64,000 nt of DNA from NCBI GenBank assembly GCA_942492635.1, contig CALOFP010000001.1, positions 124,001-188,000 of the forward strand, in the 5' to 3' direction. Each line of letters starts with the position of its first letter. The stretch's first letter is position 1. The position numbers were made by a program, and so were the translations under genes. Below, piece after piece: positions 17,332 through 25,806 of the stretch. The notes under the pieces are model-generated. The model was not told where the DNA came from and did not search any database. It worked only from the letters and a program-made list of their open reading frames with translations. Source of the DNA: CALOFP01 sp942492635. Its GTDB lineage: Bacteria; UBP6; UBA1177; CALOFP01.

Positions 17332-18079
17332 CAAGCTTCTCCGAAAACACAATTAACCTTTTGTATTTTTTAGCACTTTGCCTGAAAACATCGTAATAGT
17401 TGTAGTAACTTCCATCCGGCTGGAGAGCGTAATATGCAGTGTAGTGCTGACATTCGCCTTTGAGCATTACTTCGTCGCCTTCGAACCTTCTTTTTATTTC
17501 AGAAAAGAGATTTCCTGTCTCCGTTTCGGTTCTTATCGGCATGGGATAGTTGACCGGTTCGGTCTTGATTTTGAAAGAGCCGCTATCTTCTATACGGACC
17601 CCTTCAACAGGGTGAATATTCCAGTAATCCTCTTCATCAAGAAGATGAATTTTCATGGAACATCCTTCGGAGACGGCTTTTCTCAACCGTTCAATATCCT
17701 GCGGTTTTTCCGAATCCCATGCGACTCTCCACACCTCTTCGGCCATCCACTGGAATTTCTCATAACGGGACATGGGCATCCAGCTGATCACTCCGCTGTT
17801 GGGTCCGTTGTTAGAGAGTGTGTAGAAAATATTGTGCATTCCTATGCTGTATCCGAATCCACCCACAATGTAGTTATTTCCGGCAGGTTCCCTTTCTACC
17901 ACGTGGGTGTGCCTTGTCATTGCCCAGATCCGATCATCTTTAACAAGCATGTGTGGAAAGCGGTAACATTCGATATGTCTCGGCCTGTTTCCGGGAAGTA
18001 CGGGATCGGGAATCATCATCGATTTGAGACCGGCACCTTCAACAACTTTTTGAATAGTCCCCTGAGGAGTTTCAATCAT
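17324..18079 (-). CDS. Unrecognised protein, paralog C of three tandem copies
   Basis: 251 residues, beginning MIETPQGTIQKVVEGAGLKSMMIPD. It has the same conserved blocks as B and A (NRPRHIECYRFPH, WAMTRHTHVVEREPAG, WMPMSRYEKFQW, KIHLLDEEDYWNIHPVEGVR, KTEPVNYPMPIRTE, YYALQPDGSYYNYYDVFR). It overlaps the DUF4910-type gene by 8 bases (ATGATTGA). B and C are closer to each other than either is to A. It is the first copy in the transcript, with the three arising by tandem duplication. Function unknown. Confidence 0.85.
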   Translation of the reverse strand: MIETPQGTIQKVVEGAGLKSMMIPDPVLPGNRPRHIECYRFPHMLVKDDRIWAMTRHTHVVEREPAGNNYIVGGFGYSIGMHNIFYTLSNNGPNSGVISWMPMSRYEKFQWMAEEVWRVAWDSEKPQDIERLRKAVSEGCSMKIHLLDEEDYWNIHPVEGVRIEDSGSFKIKTEPVNYPMPIRTETETGNLFSEIKRRFEGDEVMLKGECQHYTAYYALQPDGSYYNYYDVFRQSAKKYKRLIVFSEKLDD

Positions 18080-19376
18080 TTTTTACTCCGTGAAATTCAA
18101 TGAGTCCCTTCTCCTCAAACTTTTTGAGGTAGGTAAAGAGATCGGCAAATGGAATTTCGTGCTTTTCCGCAATTTCGAGAACGGTTGTTTTTCCGTCGAA
18201 ATAGCGCGGCAGGTAGTTCATCATGTTGTTCCACTTGAGCTGCAGATCATCCACTTTTCGACGAATGCTGGGATCTATTGTGGAGATGTAGAGATCGTAT
18301 TTGGGATTGCTGAGTGCAACGAGTCCCTTGAATTTGCGTTCCATCACAAGGTTGTTTTCCATAATTTCAAATGCGCCGATCACTGCTTCCACTGCCTCTT
18401 CCAGCATGTCGCTGTGGATGATTTCCTCGTTGTCCCGATCCGAATGGTATTCGTCGTAGGGAAAACGGGAGAGGCTGATGCATGGGATCTGGAATCCGGG
18501 TGCTTCCCAGACTGTTTCGTCGTTTCCGACAAGTCCGCGGAATGGATATCTGCGGAAAGTTTCATGGCTGCTCTCGAGATGCTGTGCAAATGCCCTGTCG
18601 ATAAGGCTTTTTCCTGTGAAAGATTCCTGTAGTGCGAGATCGTTTCTGTTTCCGAGCATTTCGAGAAAAATCGCCTGCTTGAATTTTGCGGATTCCTCCT
18701 CGGGAAGATCTGCAAGGTAGAAAACCGTTCCGAGATGCTCGGGGGCGATCACGAGTCTGTAGGTGTAACGGCGTCTTTCCATTTTCATTAGCCGTTTCAT
18801 CACCTCAATTCCCACAACAATTCCCGCGACGTCGTCATTTGCCTGTGCCGCATGGCAGTTGTGGGCGTTGAGAATCACGGTTTCATCGGTTTCACCCTTG
18901 AGTTCGAAATCGAGAACCTTCATTGTTCCTTCTTCGAAAACCGTTTCGATGTCCACGTCGTATTCACCATCCTCCAAAGAATCGAAAACGGTTTTCGGAA
19001 GTGTGAGTCCCCAGTCGCGAAGCCACGGTTTGTAGAAGTAGTCACAGTGGTAAACCAGCGATTCTTCGAAAACCGGATGGTAAAAAAGGTGCTTTTTGAT
19101 TTCATCCAGACCAACTTTTCCCTTGAATGATGTTGAATACGAGGCAACACCGAGGGGATGGTGCATGCCGTCGTAGATCAGCTTGCCGTCCTTACGGATT
19201 TCGGCCTTCACCGCCTTCCACTTGTGTGGAACTGTCCAGCCGTTGTGCTCTCTTCCCGCTTCGTATTCGTGAATTCGAAAGGGAAGAATTGTCTCGAGTA
19301 TTCGTGCCGCCTTATCGGTATCTTCCGAATTGGGAGCGAGTTTCAGCGGGTATATTTTTCTCAGTAGCTCTTTCAT
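18072..19376 (-). CDS. DUF4910/DUF2172-type aminopeptidase-like protein with C-terminal winged helix
   Basis: 434 residues. The N-terminal two-thirds resemble the DUF4910 group of M28-like metallopeptidases: WTVPHKWKAVKAEIRKDGKLIYD, then candidate metal-binding segments LNAHNCHAAQANDDVAGI, IAPEHLGT, FLEMLGNRN and FPYDEYHSDRDNEE. The C-terminus (about 375-430, KTTVLEIAEKHEIPFADLFTYLKKFEEKGLIEFHG) forms a winged-helix-like tail, as known for this family. Relatives are common in surface polysaccharide clusters, where their substrate is unknown; hydrolysis of an amide in a nonulosonate derivative is one possibility. It overlaps the upstream formyltransferase-like gene by 4 bases. Confidence 0.8.
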   Translation of the reverse strand: MKELLRKIYPLKLAPNSEDTDKAARILETILPFRIHEYEAGREHNGWTVPHKWKAVKAEIRKDGKLIYDGMHHPLGVASYSTSFKGKVGLDEIKKHLFYHPVFEESLVYHCDYFYKPWLRDWGLTLPKTVFDSLEDGEYDVDIETVFEEGTMKVLDFELKGETDETVILNAHNCHAAQANDDVAGIVVGIEVMKRLMKMERRRYTYRLVIAPEHLGTVFYLADLPEEESAKFKQAIFLEMLGNRNDLALQESFTGKSLIDRAFAQHLESSHETFRRYPFRGLVGNDETVWEAPGFQIPCISLSRFPYDEYHSDRDNEEIIHSDMLEEAVEAVIGAFEIMENNLVMERKFKGLVALSNPKYDLYISTIDPSIRRKVDDLQLKWNNMMNYLPRYFDGKTTVLEIAEKHEIPFADLFTYLKKFEEKGLIEFHGVKND

Positions 19377-20410
19377 TTTTTCTCCTTTTCCACAAGTCCG
19401 GATGCGTCGTACTCGGCGTTGTAGAGCATCGCTTTTTCAAGTTCGGCTGCCGGTGTGAATAGTCTCATTCCGACTCTGAGATTCGGGATAAAGTCATTTC
19501 CATTTTCATCTTTCACGGTGGAGACGATTATTCCGCCGTCTTTTGCAGCGACGAAAACTTTTCCGCCGTAAATCCTGTAGATCATTCCGGCCATGAAGGG
19601 ATGAAACGATCCTTCCGTCGGATCGGCCTGTGCACCTTTGAGAAAAAGTCTCCTTCCGTCAAGATATGTGCTGCTTCCGGGATATGGTTCGTCGAAGGCT
19701 GAGATGAATCTTTCGATTTCGTCACCGCTCCAGGACCAGTCGATAAGTCCGTGATGCATTGTGTGAAGTCTCGGGTAGTATTCGGCAAACTGCTCCTGGA
19801 CGCTGGAAAGCGTATAATTTTTCCCATCTTTCACTTCGATGAGGAAATCGTGAAAGAGTTTGAGCGCTTCATCCTCATAAACGTCGAAGAAATGCTGCGG
19901 AATTCTCGCTTCGGCGGGGATGATGAATTCACGGGATGTGAGTATTTCCCCGCTGTCGAAAACGCCGGGAACCATCTCCTCGTTCACTATCTGGATATTC
20001 CAGCTGCCGATTCTGTTGCGCATCAGAATCTGCCATGTGAAGTGGGCTCCGCCGCGGTATTTTGGGAGTCTGATTGTCATGAAGTCGAACACTTTCCCGC
20101 CGAATAGATCCAGGGTCTCTTTTGAAAATGTGTAGGCCTCCCCCACTCCGATTCCGATTGTTCCTGGAGTTACGACATCCTTGAGATCGGCAGCGCTGTT
20201 GATATCACTTTCGAGCTTGGAATAGACTCCTTCCCGATCAAGGAATTCGGAAAGTGTGACGCCGTTCTCGACCTCTTCATCCATGTGCCTTTTGACGGCG
20301 AAAACGTGAGGATCCATTCCCAAATCCTTAGCCTCTTTCACCATTCGGGCGAAGATGGGACCTCCGCCGAAAAGTACAACCCGCTCAACCGGACCTACCC
20401 GCATCTCCAT
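19373..20410 (-). CDS. Formyltransferase-like protein lacking the usual catalytic Asn/His
   Basis: 345 residues. The N-terminal Rossmann-like start VERVVLFGGGPIFARMVKEA and the segments RLPKYRGGAHFTWQILM, FDSGEILTSREFIIP and a C-terminal OB-like domain (GSSTYLDGRRLFLKGAQ) match the formyl-tetrahydrofolate-dependent transferase fold (Fmt, ArnA, sugar N-formyltransferases). In active enzymes the motif before the LP loop reads N-x-H. Here it is FDFMTIRLPKYRG, with no His, while the Asp of FDSGE is kept. Catalysis may be altered or lost. It starts 2 bases after the GNAT stop and overlaps the DUF4910-type gene by 4 bases. Confidence 0.75.
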   Translation of the reverse strand: MEMRVGPVERVVLFGGGPIFARMVKEAKDLGMDPHVFAVKRHMDEEVENGVTLSEFLDREGVYSKLESDINSAADLKDVVTPGTIGIGVGEAYTFSKETLDLFGGKVFDFMTIRLPKYRGGAHFTWQILMRNRIGSWNIQIVNEEMVPGVFDSGEILTSREFIIPAEARIPQHFFDVYEDEALKLFHDFLIEVKDGKNYTLSSVQEQFAEYYPRLHTMHHGLIDWSWSGDEIERFISAFDEPYPGSSTYLDGRRLFLKGAQADPTEGSFHPFMAGMIYRIYGGKVFVAAKDGGIIVSTVKDENGNDFIPNLRVGMRLFTPAAELEKAMLYNAEYDASGLVEKEKK

Positions 20411-20412
20411 GA

Positions 20413-20934
20413 CTACTCTCCGTTAAGTTTTTCCATAATGTATTCATCCACATACTTGCCGTGACTCCACCTGTGGCGCTTGAACATTCCAACCTCTCTG
20501 TAGCCGGCTTTTATGAAGGCTTTGTAGCTTCCGACGTTGTTTGCGTAGATTCCGGCTTCCACTTTGTTGAGGTTGAGTTCCTCGAATGCGTAGCGTGTTG
20601 CAAGCTCGATAGCTTCGCGGCCGAGTCCCTTGCCCCACTGATCACGGTCTCCGATGAGAAGTCCTATCTCTGCGTACCTGTGGACAAAATTGACTCCGCC
20701 GATTTTTATGTTGCCGACGTGCTTTCCGTCTCGGAGAAAAATTCCGAAAAGAAAATCGTGGGCGCTGCTGTTCATGGCCTCAACAAATTCTTTCACCATG
20801 TCGACTGTCTGCGCGGTGTATTTGGATTCGAGATACTGGTTAACCAGCGGATCGTGCATCCAATCCACGTAATCCTGCGAAACATCCTCCGGGCTGAGAA
20901 TCCGGAGATAGATTTTTTTTCCTTCCATTCTCAT
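20413..20934 (-). CDS. GNAT N-acetyltransferase (RimJ/RimL-like)
   Basis: 173 residues, GGAGGCAGCC before ATG. GNAT motifs: YLRILSPEDVSQDYVDWMHDP, GNIKIGGVNFVHRYAEIGLLIGDRDQWGKGLGREAIEL with the acetyl-CoA pyrophosphate loop (Q/R-x-x-G-x-G), then NLNKVEAGIYANNVGSYKAFIKAGYREVG. In this operon it most likely acylates an amino sugar, giving a second acyltransferase besides PseH. Alternatively it modifies a protein. A gap of 95 bases separates it from the hisF-like gene. Confidence 0.85.
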   Translation of the reverse strand: MRMEGKKIYLRILSPEDVSQDYVDWMHDPLVNQYLESKYTAQTVDMVKEFVEAMNSSAHDFLFGIFLRDGKHVGNIKIGGVNFVHRYAEIGLLIGDRDQWGKGLGREAIELATRYAFEELNLNKVEAGIYANNVGSYKAFIKAGYREVGMFKRHRWSHGKYVDEYIMEKLNGE

Positions 20935-21029
20935 GGCTGCCTCCTATGATTTTGTCGATTAAGTCGCGATGCATTTAAAGGACTCGTATACCTGTCATCA
21001 AGTGCAAAAATCTTAATCAACGAAAGCTC

Positions 21030-21788
21030 CTAAGTTTCCCTAATTTTTATCTTTCTTCCCTTAAGGTAGGACTTAATTCGGACAATGTCGTAGTCCCGGA
21101 GAAAGAGCATTTTTCCTACTGCAACTCCGTCGGGATCGGCACTTTTGAAAAGTTCCACCATGTTGTCGTAGCTGAAAACACCGCCGGATGCGATAAGCGG
21201 AACAGTCACCTTATCCCGAATCGACTGAAAAAGCTCCATGTCCATTCCGTCGAGGGTTCCTTCACGGTCCATGTTGGTGATTATGAATTCACCTGCTCCC
21301 TGATCCTGCAGTTTTTCGATCATTTCGGGAAGGGATTCGGTGATCCTCCTTTTCCCGCTTTCGGTGTAGATTGCGTAGCCTTCATCCTCTTTTTTCACGT
21401 CGATGCTGACGACAACGGACTGGCTTCCGAAGTTGTCGGCAAGTTCACGTACGAATGCGGGATTTTCAATTGCCGCTGTGTTGAGGACAATTTTGTCCGC
21501 ACCGGCACCGAAAAGTTTTGCGGCGTCTTCAACCGAGCGAATTCCTCCGCCGGCGGCGATGGGGAGCCTGCACTTTGTGATCATTCCGGTGATGAGGGCG
21601 GGATCGATTGTGCGATTCTCGGATGACGCTTCGGTATCGACGATAACGATCTCGTCTGCGCCCTGGGCATCGTAAATCATTGCCTGGCTAAGCGGATCAC
21701 CGACATCCACGTGATTCTCGAAGTTTGTTCCCTTGCGGAGTCTTTTATCCTTGAGGAGAAAAAGCGGAATTATTCTTTTGTAGCTCAT
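21030..21788 (-). CDS. HisF-like cyclase partner of sugar amidotransferase
   Basis: 252 residues with the complete HisF barrel: RIIPLFLLKDKRLRKGTNF, ADEIVIVDTEAS, PIAAGGGIRSVEDAAKLFGAGADKIVLNTAA, DREGTLDGMD and PLIASGGVFSYD. The N-terminus (IIPLFLLKD..LRKG) and the phosphate-site details differ from histidine-pathway HisF and agree with HisF homologs in O-antigen and flagellin clusters. There, with a HisH glutaminase, it delivers ammonia to the WbpG/PseA-type amidotransferase that converts an acetamido into an acetamidino group. ATG overlaps the hisH-like stop by 4 bases, with GGAGGTGGTG as its ribosome-binding site. Confidence 0.88.
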   Translation of the reverse strand: MSYKRIIPLFLLKDKRLRKGTNFENHVDVGDPLSQAMIYDAQGADEIVIVDTEASSENRTIDPALITGMITKCRLPIAAGGGIRSVEDAAKLFGAGADKIVLNTAAIENPAFVRELADNFGSQSVVVSIDVKKEDEGYAIYTESGKRRITESLPEMIEKLQDQGAGEFIITNMDREGTLDGMDMELFQSIRDKVTVPLIASGGVFSYDNMVELFKSADPDGVAVGKMLFLRDYDIVRIKSYLKGRKIKIRET

Positions 21789-22396
21789 TTCACCACCTCC
21801 AGAAGGTTTCCGATGAACCGTAGTCCGTCGCCCTGACTCTTTTCCGGGTGAAACTGAACGCCGACGATGTTGTTCTTCCGAACGGCGCTGACAAAATTCC
21901 TGCTTCCGTATTCGGTCGTTGCGACGATGTTTGAGTTGTCGTCGGCCTCGAAGTGGTAGCTATGCATAAAGTAGAAACTGGAACTTCTCATATTGCGGAA
22001 AAGTCCCTCGTCGGAAGGAACTATGTCGTTCCAGCCCATGTGGGGAACACGCTCGTCGATGTTTTCAAACTTTACAACTTTACCCGGAATCCAGCCTAGT
22101 CCTTCGGTTTCGCCGTCTTCAAAGCCCATATTCGCAAAGAGCTGCATGCCGAGACAGATTCCGAGAATCGGTTTCTCTTTTCCGATAACCTCTTCGTTGA
22201 GCGCATCCCAGAAACCGCTTCTCTGAAGCTTTCCTGCCGCGGTGCTGTAGTTTCCGACTCCCGCCATCACGAGAAGATCGGCTTTTTTGAGATTTTCGGG
22301 ATTGTCGATAAGTTCCACTCCGTCGGTGAAAAAGTTGAAGGCACTCTTTACCGAGGCGACGTTTCCTATCCCGTAATCGATTATTCCTACCTTCAT
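21785..22396 (-). CDS. HisH-like glutamine amidotransferase subunit
   Basis: 203 residues from ATG at 22396, chosen over an upstream frame start because GGAGGAAAA precedes it and the protein then opens MKVGIIDYGIGNVASVKSAF as HisH does. The catalytic triad is visible: Cys in PILGICLGMQLFA, His and Glu in GVQFHPEKSQGDG. It supplies ammonia from glutamine to the neighbouring HisF-like/amidotransferase pair. Overlaps of 4 bases on both sides indicate a translationally coupled trio. Because the trio is embedded in nonulosonate genes, a role in histidine synthesis is unlikely. Confidence 0.88.
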   Translation of the reverse strand: MKVGIIDYGIGNVASVKSAFNFFTDGVELIDNPENLKKADLLVMAGVGNYSTAAGKLQRSGFWDALNEEVIGKEKPILGICLGMQLFANMGFEDGETEGLGWIPGKVVKFENIDERVPHMGWNDIVPSDEGLFRNMRSSSFYFMHSYHFEADDNSNIVATTEYGSRNFVSAVRKNNIVGVQFHPEKSQGDGLRFIGNLLEVVK

Positions 22397-23544
22397 TTTT
22401 CCTCCTCCCTGTCGCTGAACCACATCTCCTGATCCCAGAGTCGCTCCGTCATTTCGAGTGAATTCGGGTCAATAGGCTCATTTGGATGAATTAGGTGCAT
22501 TGCCGCGATCCTGTGAAATTCATCCTCGCTGATATCCAAATATTCCAAAAACTTTTCGAGACTGTGGGGCTTTCTTCCGTCGAACTTCTTTACAAGTTTC
22601 ATCGCCTCTTCACGGTCCATTCTTCCGTGTTTGATGTCGAGTGTCGTGAGGTGTGTCATTCTTGCAAATCCGCGCTTAAGGAATTTTATGTAATCCCTCA
22701 CTCCTTCGAACATGCACTCTATCTTTTCGTAGGTTTTCTCTCCCGGCAGACAGCTTTCCATCATGTCCTCTTTCCAGCCGAGTTCGTTTTTGATGATTTC
22801 CACCTGCTTTTTGACATCCCAAGGGAAAAACTTTCCGAGAGGAAGGCTCTTTACGCCGACGCGGGAAAGTTCCTCCTTTGTCGGATAGACAAAGCACTCA
22901 AGCTCCTTGATATCCTCGCCGATGAATCCTGCCATGTCTTCGGCCCTGATTCCCATTATGATTCTGCGGTTGTATTTCCACTCGTCGGTCTGTTCAAGTT
23001 CCGAAAAACGGAAGTAGTTTTCGTACTCGCCGCCGCCTTCGCCCCAGATTACCAGCGGAATGTCGTACTTGACGGCGATCTGCATGGGGTAGACGAAAAC
23101 TCCGGCGTGGCAGTGCCAGCAGAAATCTCCGCGGCGTATGAGACTTTCGAGCATTATCTTTTTAACAACCCGCCAGTTTGGAGTGAACGAGAGAAAGTCG
23201 ACTCCGAGACGCCTGATCGTACGGATCCTGTTCTCGATCATTGTAGGACGGTAGAACCCATGATCAAAGCTGACGACAAGCGGTTTGAGGCCGCTCTCCA
23301 CGACTTTGAGAAGTGTGTAGGTGGAATCCTTTCCACCGCTGTAGGGAAGAATGCAGTCGTACTGACGGTTTTCACTCTTCACTTTTTTCACGAGTTCCTT
23401 GAACTCGTTTTCCCTTTCATTCCAATCTATGTTGTGATCCTTCTCTTCCCAGTTGCGACAGATGTTGCAGACACCGTCATCATCAAGCCAGACTGTTTCC
23501 CAGGTAACGGGAAGCACACATTTTCTGCATCTTTCAAGAGCCAT
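22393..23544 (-). CDS. N-acetyl sugar amidotransferase (WbpG/PseA family)
   Basis: 383 residues. The N-terminal zinc-finger-like CRKCVLPVTWETVWLDDDG and CNICRNWEEKDHNIDW precede a PP-loop ATP-pyrophosphatase motif DCILPYSGGKDSTYTLLK and PLVVSFDHGF. GDFCWHCHAGVFVYPMQIAVKYDIPLVIWGEGGGE completes the family pattern. The enzyme activates the N-acetyl carbonyl with ATP and replaces oxygen by ammonia from the HisH/HisF pair, giving an acetamidino sugar. The context makes pseudaminic acid or a precursor the likely substrate. It abuts pseI directly (no gap) and overlaps hisH by 4 bases. Confidence 0.9.
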   Translation of the reverse strand: MALERCRKCVLPVTWETVWLDDDGVCNICRNWEEKDHNIDWNERENEFKELVKKVKSENRQYDCILPYSGGKDSTYTLLKVVESGLKPLVVSFDHGFYRPTMIENRIRTIRRLGVDFLSFTPNWRVVKKIMLESLIRRGDFCWHCHAGVFVYPMQIAVKYDIPLVIWGEGGGEYENYFRFSELEQTDEWKYNRRIIMGIRAEDMAGFIGEDIKELECFVYPTKEELSRVGVKSLPLGKFFPWDVKKQVEIIKNELGWKEDMMESCLPGEKTYEKIECMFEGVRDYIKFLKRGFARMTHLTTLDIKHGRMDREEAMKLVKKFDGRKPHSLEKFLEYLDISEDEFHRIAAMHLIHPNEPIDPNSLEMTERLWDQEMWFSDREEEK

Positions 23545-24600
23545 CTATCCCTCCTTCTCGATCAAATCCCAATCAAGCGGCGTTCCGTATTGAATATCCT
23601 TCGCCGCGCGCCTTCCGATAACATCACCAAAGTATTTCGGTGCCAGTCCGTCTCCAGGTCTTATGGAGCGGACATTTTTATCCGTAAAAACTTCACCCTT
23701 TGCGACACTATTCACGACGAAGAGAGAACGCTGGAATTTTCTATTTTTCTTAATTCTTTCCGAAGGTTCATAGTAAATCCCGCCGAGCGCGCTTTCCGTC
23801 TCGCGAACAGCCTTGACCATTGCCGCAAATTCCTTTTCATCCAAGCTGAACGCGCTGTCCGGTCCGCCCCATGATCTATCGACAATGAAATGTTTTTCAA
23901 TCATCCTCGCGCCGAGGGCAACGGACGCAACAGGAAGAGTCGCCGACATTGTGTGATCTGAAAGTCCCGCGAGAACGCCTAGATTTTTCTCCATATCCGG
24001 AATTGTGAAAAGGTTCGCCTCCTCGACCGGCGCCGGATATGCGGATGTGCATTTGAGAAGCATGATATTCTCATTTCCGGTTTTGCGGACAGCCTGAAGC
24101 GCCTCCTCGATGCCCGTGCGGTCGCTGAGACCTGTGGACATTATCATTGGAAGTCCCTTTGACGCGGCGTACTCGATCAGCGGAAGATCGTTGAACTCGA
24201 AACTGGCGATTTTGAAGGCCGGAACTCCGAGATCCATCAGAAAATCAACCGCGCTCTTGTCGAACGGTGTGGAAAAGAAAATTAAACCTTCCTCCTCGGC
24301 CACCTTTTTCAACTTCTCGTGCCACTCCCAGGGAGTGAACGCCTCCTGATAAAGATCGTGAAGAGTTCTTCCGTCCCAGAGGGTTCCCTGGCTGATTTTG
24401 AAAATTTCACTGTCACAATCGATGGTCATTGTATCGGCGGTGTATGTCTGCAACTTTATTGCGTCGGCTCCTGCCCTTTTCGCCGCGCGAATACTCTCGA
24501 TAGCCCTAGCTATGCTGCCTGTATGATTTGCGGAAAGTTCAGCCGCGATGAGAACCGGTTCACCCGGTCCGACCAATCTTCCGCCTATTTCAAATTTCAT
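23545..24600 (-). CDS. pseI: Pseudaminic acid synthase
   Basis: 351 residues, the usual size. The NeuB/PseI TIM barrel holds LIAAELSANHTGS (positions 18-29), DAIKLQTYTADTMTID, FFSTPFDKSAVDFL, FKIASFEFNDLPLI, MSTGLSD and LLKCTSAYPAPVEEANL. The C-terminal SAF antifreeze-like domain (about 290-351) includes RSLFVVNSVAKGEVFTDKNVRSIRPGDGL. The SANHxG and CTSAYPAP forms favour PseI over NeuB or legionaminate synthase. It condenses 2,4-diacetamido-2,4,6-trideoxy-altropyranose with PEP to make pseudaminic acid. The start overlaps pseH by 11 bases. Confidence 0.93.
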   Translation of the reverse strand: MKFEIGGRLVGPGEPVLIAAELSANHTGSIARAIESIRAAKRAGADAIKLQTYTADTMTIDCDSEIFKISQGTLWDGRTLHDLYQEAFTPWEWHEKLKKVAEEEGLIFFSTPFDKSAVDFLMDLGVPAFKIASFEFNDLPLIEYAASKGLPMIMSTGLSDRTGIEEALQAVRKTGNENIMLLKCTSAYPAPVEEANLFTIPDMEKNLGVLAGLSDHTMSATLPVASVALGARMIEKHFIVDRSWGGPDSAFSLDEKEFAAMVKAVRETESALGGIYYEPSERIKKNRKFQRSLFVVNSVAKGEVFTDKNVRSIRPGDGLAPKYFGDVIGRRAAKDIQYGTPLDWDLIEKEG

Positions 24601-25132
24601 ATCGATCCTCCCATTCCGGCCTGGTCATTCCCATGATCAGAAGATCCTGGAAACCGTCACGATTCACGTAATCCCGAAGCCTTCCCTCGCGAACGAATCC
24701 GCACTTTTCATAAAAACGGATCGCTCTTTCATTCTTTTCAAAAACCTCAAGTTTCAGGGTCCTGAAATTCGCGATTTTAAAAACAAGTTCCATTCCGCCT
24801 TCGATGATTGAACTTCCTGCGCCCTTCGCTCCCGGTTTTGCGTAAATTCCGAGATGGGCGTGCCTATTAATACCGTCTATCCCGTTGAGATAGAAAACGC
24901 CGATCTCCTCTCCGTCCTTTTCCGCCAGCCAGTAGCTGTTTTTTGCATCGCCCGTCAGACGGGAAGCAAAAGCGAGGTGATCTTCCGCAGCTATTTCATC
25001 ATCACCCATCATCCAGCAGCGGATTGCCGGATCGTTTCTCCAGCTGAGAACGCGAAGACTCGCCTCTTCATCCAGTTCGGAGAAATGGATGAACTCCACA
25101 TTTGTGAGGTTGAAACTTGTACAAAATTTCAT
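24590..25132 (-). CDS. pseH: UDP-4-amino-4,6-dideoxy-N-acetyl-altrosamine N-acetyltransferase
   Basis: 180 residues of GNAT fold. SLRVLSWRNDPAIRCWMMGDDEI is the PseH-type substrate segment. YWLAEKDGEEIGVFYLNGID, LGIYAKPGAKGAGSSIIEGGM (acetyl-CoA loop) and LEVFEKNERAIRFYEKCGFVREG complete the motifs. It transfers an acetyl group (or another acyl) to the 4-amino group made by PseC. It overlaps the PIG-L gene by 4 bases and pseI by 11. Confidence 0.88.
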   Translation of the reverse strand: MKFCTSFNLTNVEFIHFSELDEEASLRVLSWRNDPAIRCWMMGDDEIAAEDHLAFASRLTGDAKNSYWLAEKDGEEIGVFYLNGIDGINRHAHLGIYAKPGAKGAGSSIIEGGMELVFKIANFRTLKLEVFEKNERAIRFYEKCGFVREGRLRDYVNRDGFQDLLIMGMTRPEWEDRYEI

Positions 25133-25806
25133 CGTAGAACCCTGAGTGTCTTAAACGGTTCCGCCGCCTTGAGCCCGGTTCTCATGCCCCAGAAGGATGC
25201 GCTGAGTCTGATTCCCTCCAGACTTCTCGGATGGGGAAAATCACATAGCTCGCTCATGTAGGCTTCCATTGCGGCCACCTTTTTATCAATTGTTTTTTCT
25301 ATGGAAAAGTATGTATCGGGATCGAAACTGAGCGGAAAATTCCACTCGGTCGAGCTCAAAATGTCGAATGCGTAGAGTTCACGTACGGTTTCTCCGACCA
25401 TCGGTCTTGTCGCCGTCATCACTGCGCGGCATGTGACTGTGTGGTCGATGTTGAGATCGTTCGCGAAGTGGGTAAAAACAATTTCCGGCTCTACTTCACA
25501 TTTCACCCTGTCAACCGCCTTCACAATGTCCAGAAGGGGTACGGAATCGAACCTGTTGTCCGGAAAATCACATGAAAAGCATTGTTTCACGCCAAGAATT
25601 TCACTGGCTTTCCTCCTCTCATTTCCAAGAAGTTCAAGCTCTTCAGATCTTTTTTCCCTGTTCCTTTTTTCATCGCGGGAAGTAACACCTTCACCAAGGA
25701 TCAGCGTTGAAATATCGTGCCCCTCTTCAGCCATTCTGGCGATGGTTCCGCCGCAGCCGAGAACTTCGTCATCAGGATGCGCAGCAACAACAAGAACTTT
25801 ACTCAT
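25129..25806 (-). CDS. PIG-L family deacetylase
   Basis: 225 residues. It begins KVLVVAAHPDDEVLGCGGTI, with the zinc-binding AHPDDE motif, followed by a conserved PDNRFD and FTHFANDLNIDHTVTCRAVM, whose HxxH supplies the third ligand. These enzymes remove N-acetyl groups from amino sugars. In this operon it would unmask an amine on the nonulosonate or its precursor for another modification, for example by the formyltransferase encoded just upstream. Overlaps of 8 and 4 bases with neighbours show coupling. Confidence 0.88.
   Translation of the reverse strand: MSKVLVVAAHPDDEVLGCGGTIARMAEEGHDISTLILGEGVTSRDEKRNREKRSEELELLGNERRKASEILGVKQCFSCDFPDNRFDSVPLLDIVKAVDRVKCEVEPEIVFTHFANDLNIDHTVTCRAVMTATRPMVGETVRELYAFDILSSTEWNFPLSFDPDTYFSIEKTIDKKVAAMEAYMSELCDFPHPRSLEGIRLSASFWGMRTGLKAAEPFKTLRVLR

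Noticed and set aside
8720..18079. Mobile block plus unknown triplet considered as a defence island or prophage.
   Set aside because: No phage structural, restriction, toxin-antitoxin or nuclease defence genes are present; the triplet is operon-coupled to sugar genes.
21030..22396. HisF and HisH considered as histidine biosynthesis genes.
   Set aside because: They are coupled to a WbpG/PseA-like amidotransferase inside the Pse operon and no other his gene is near.
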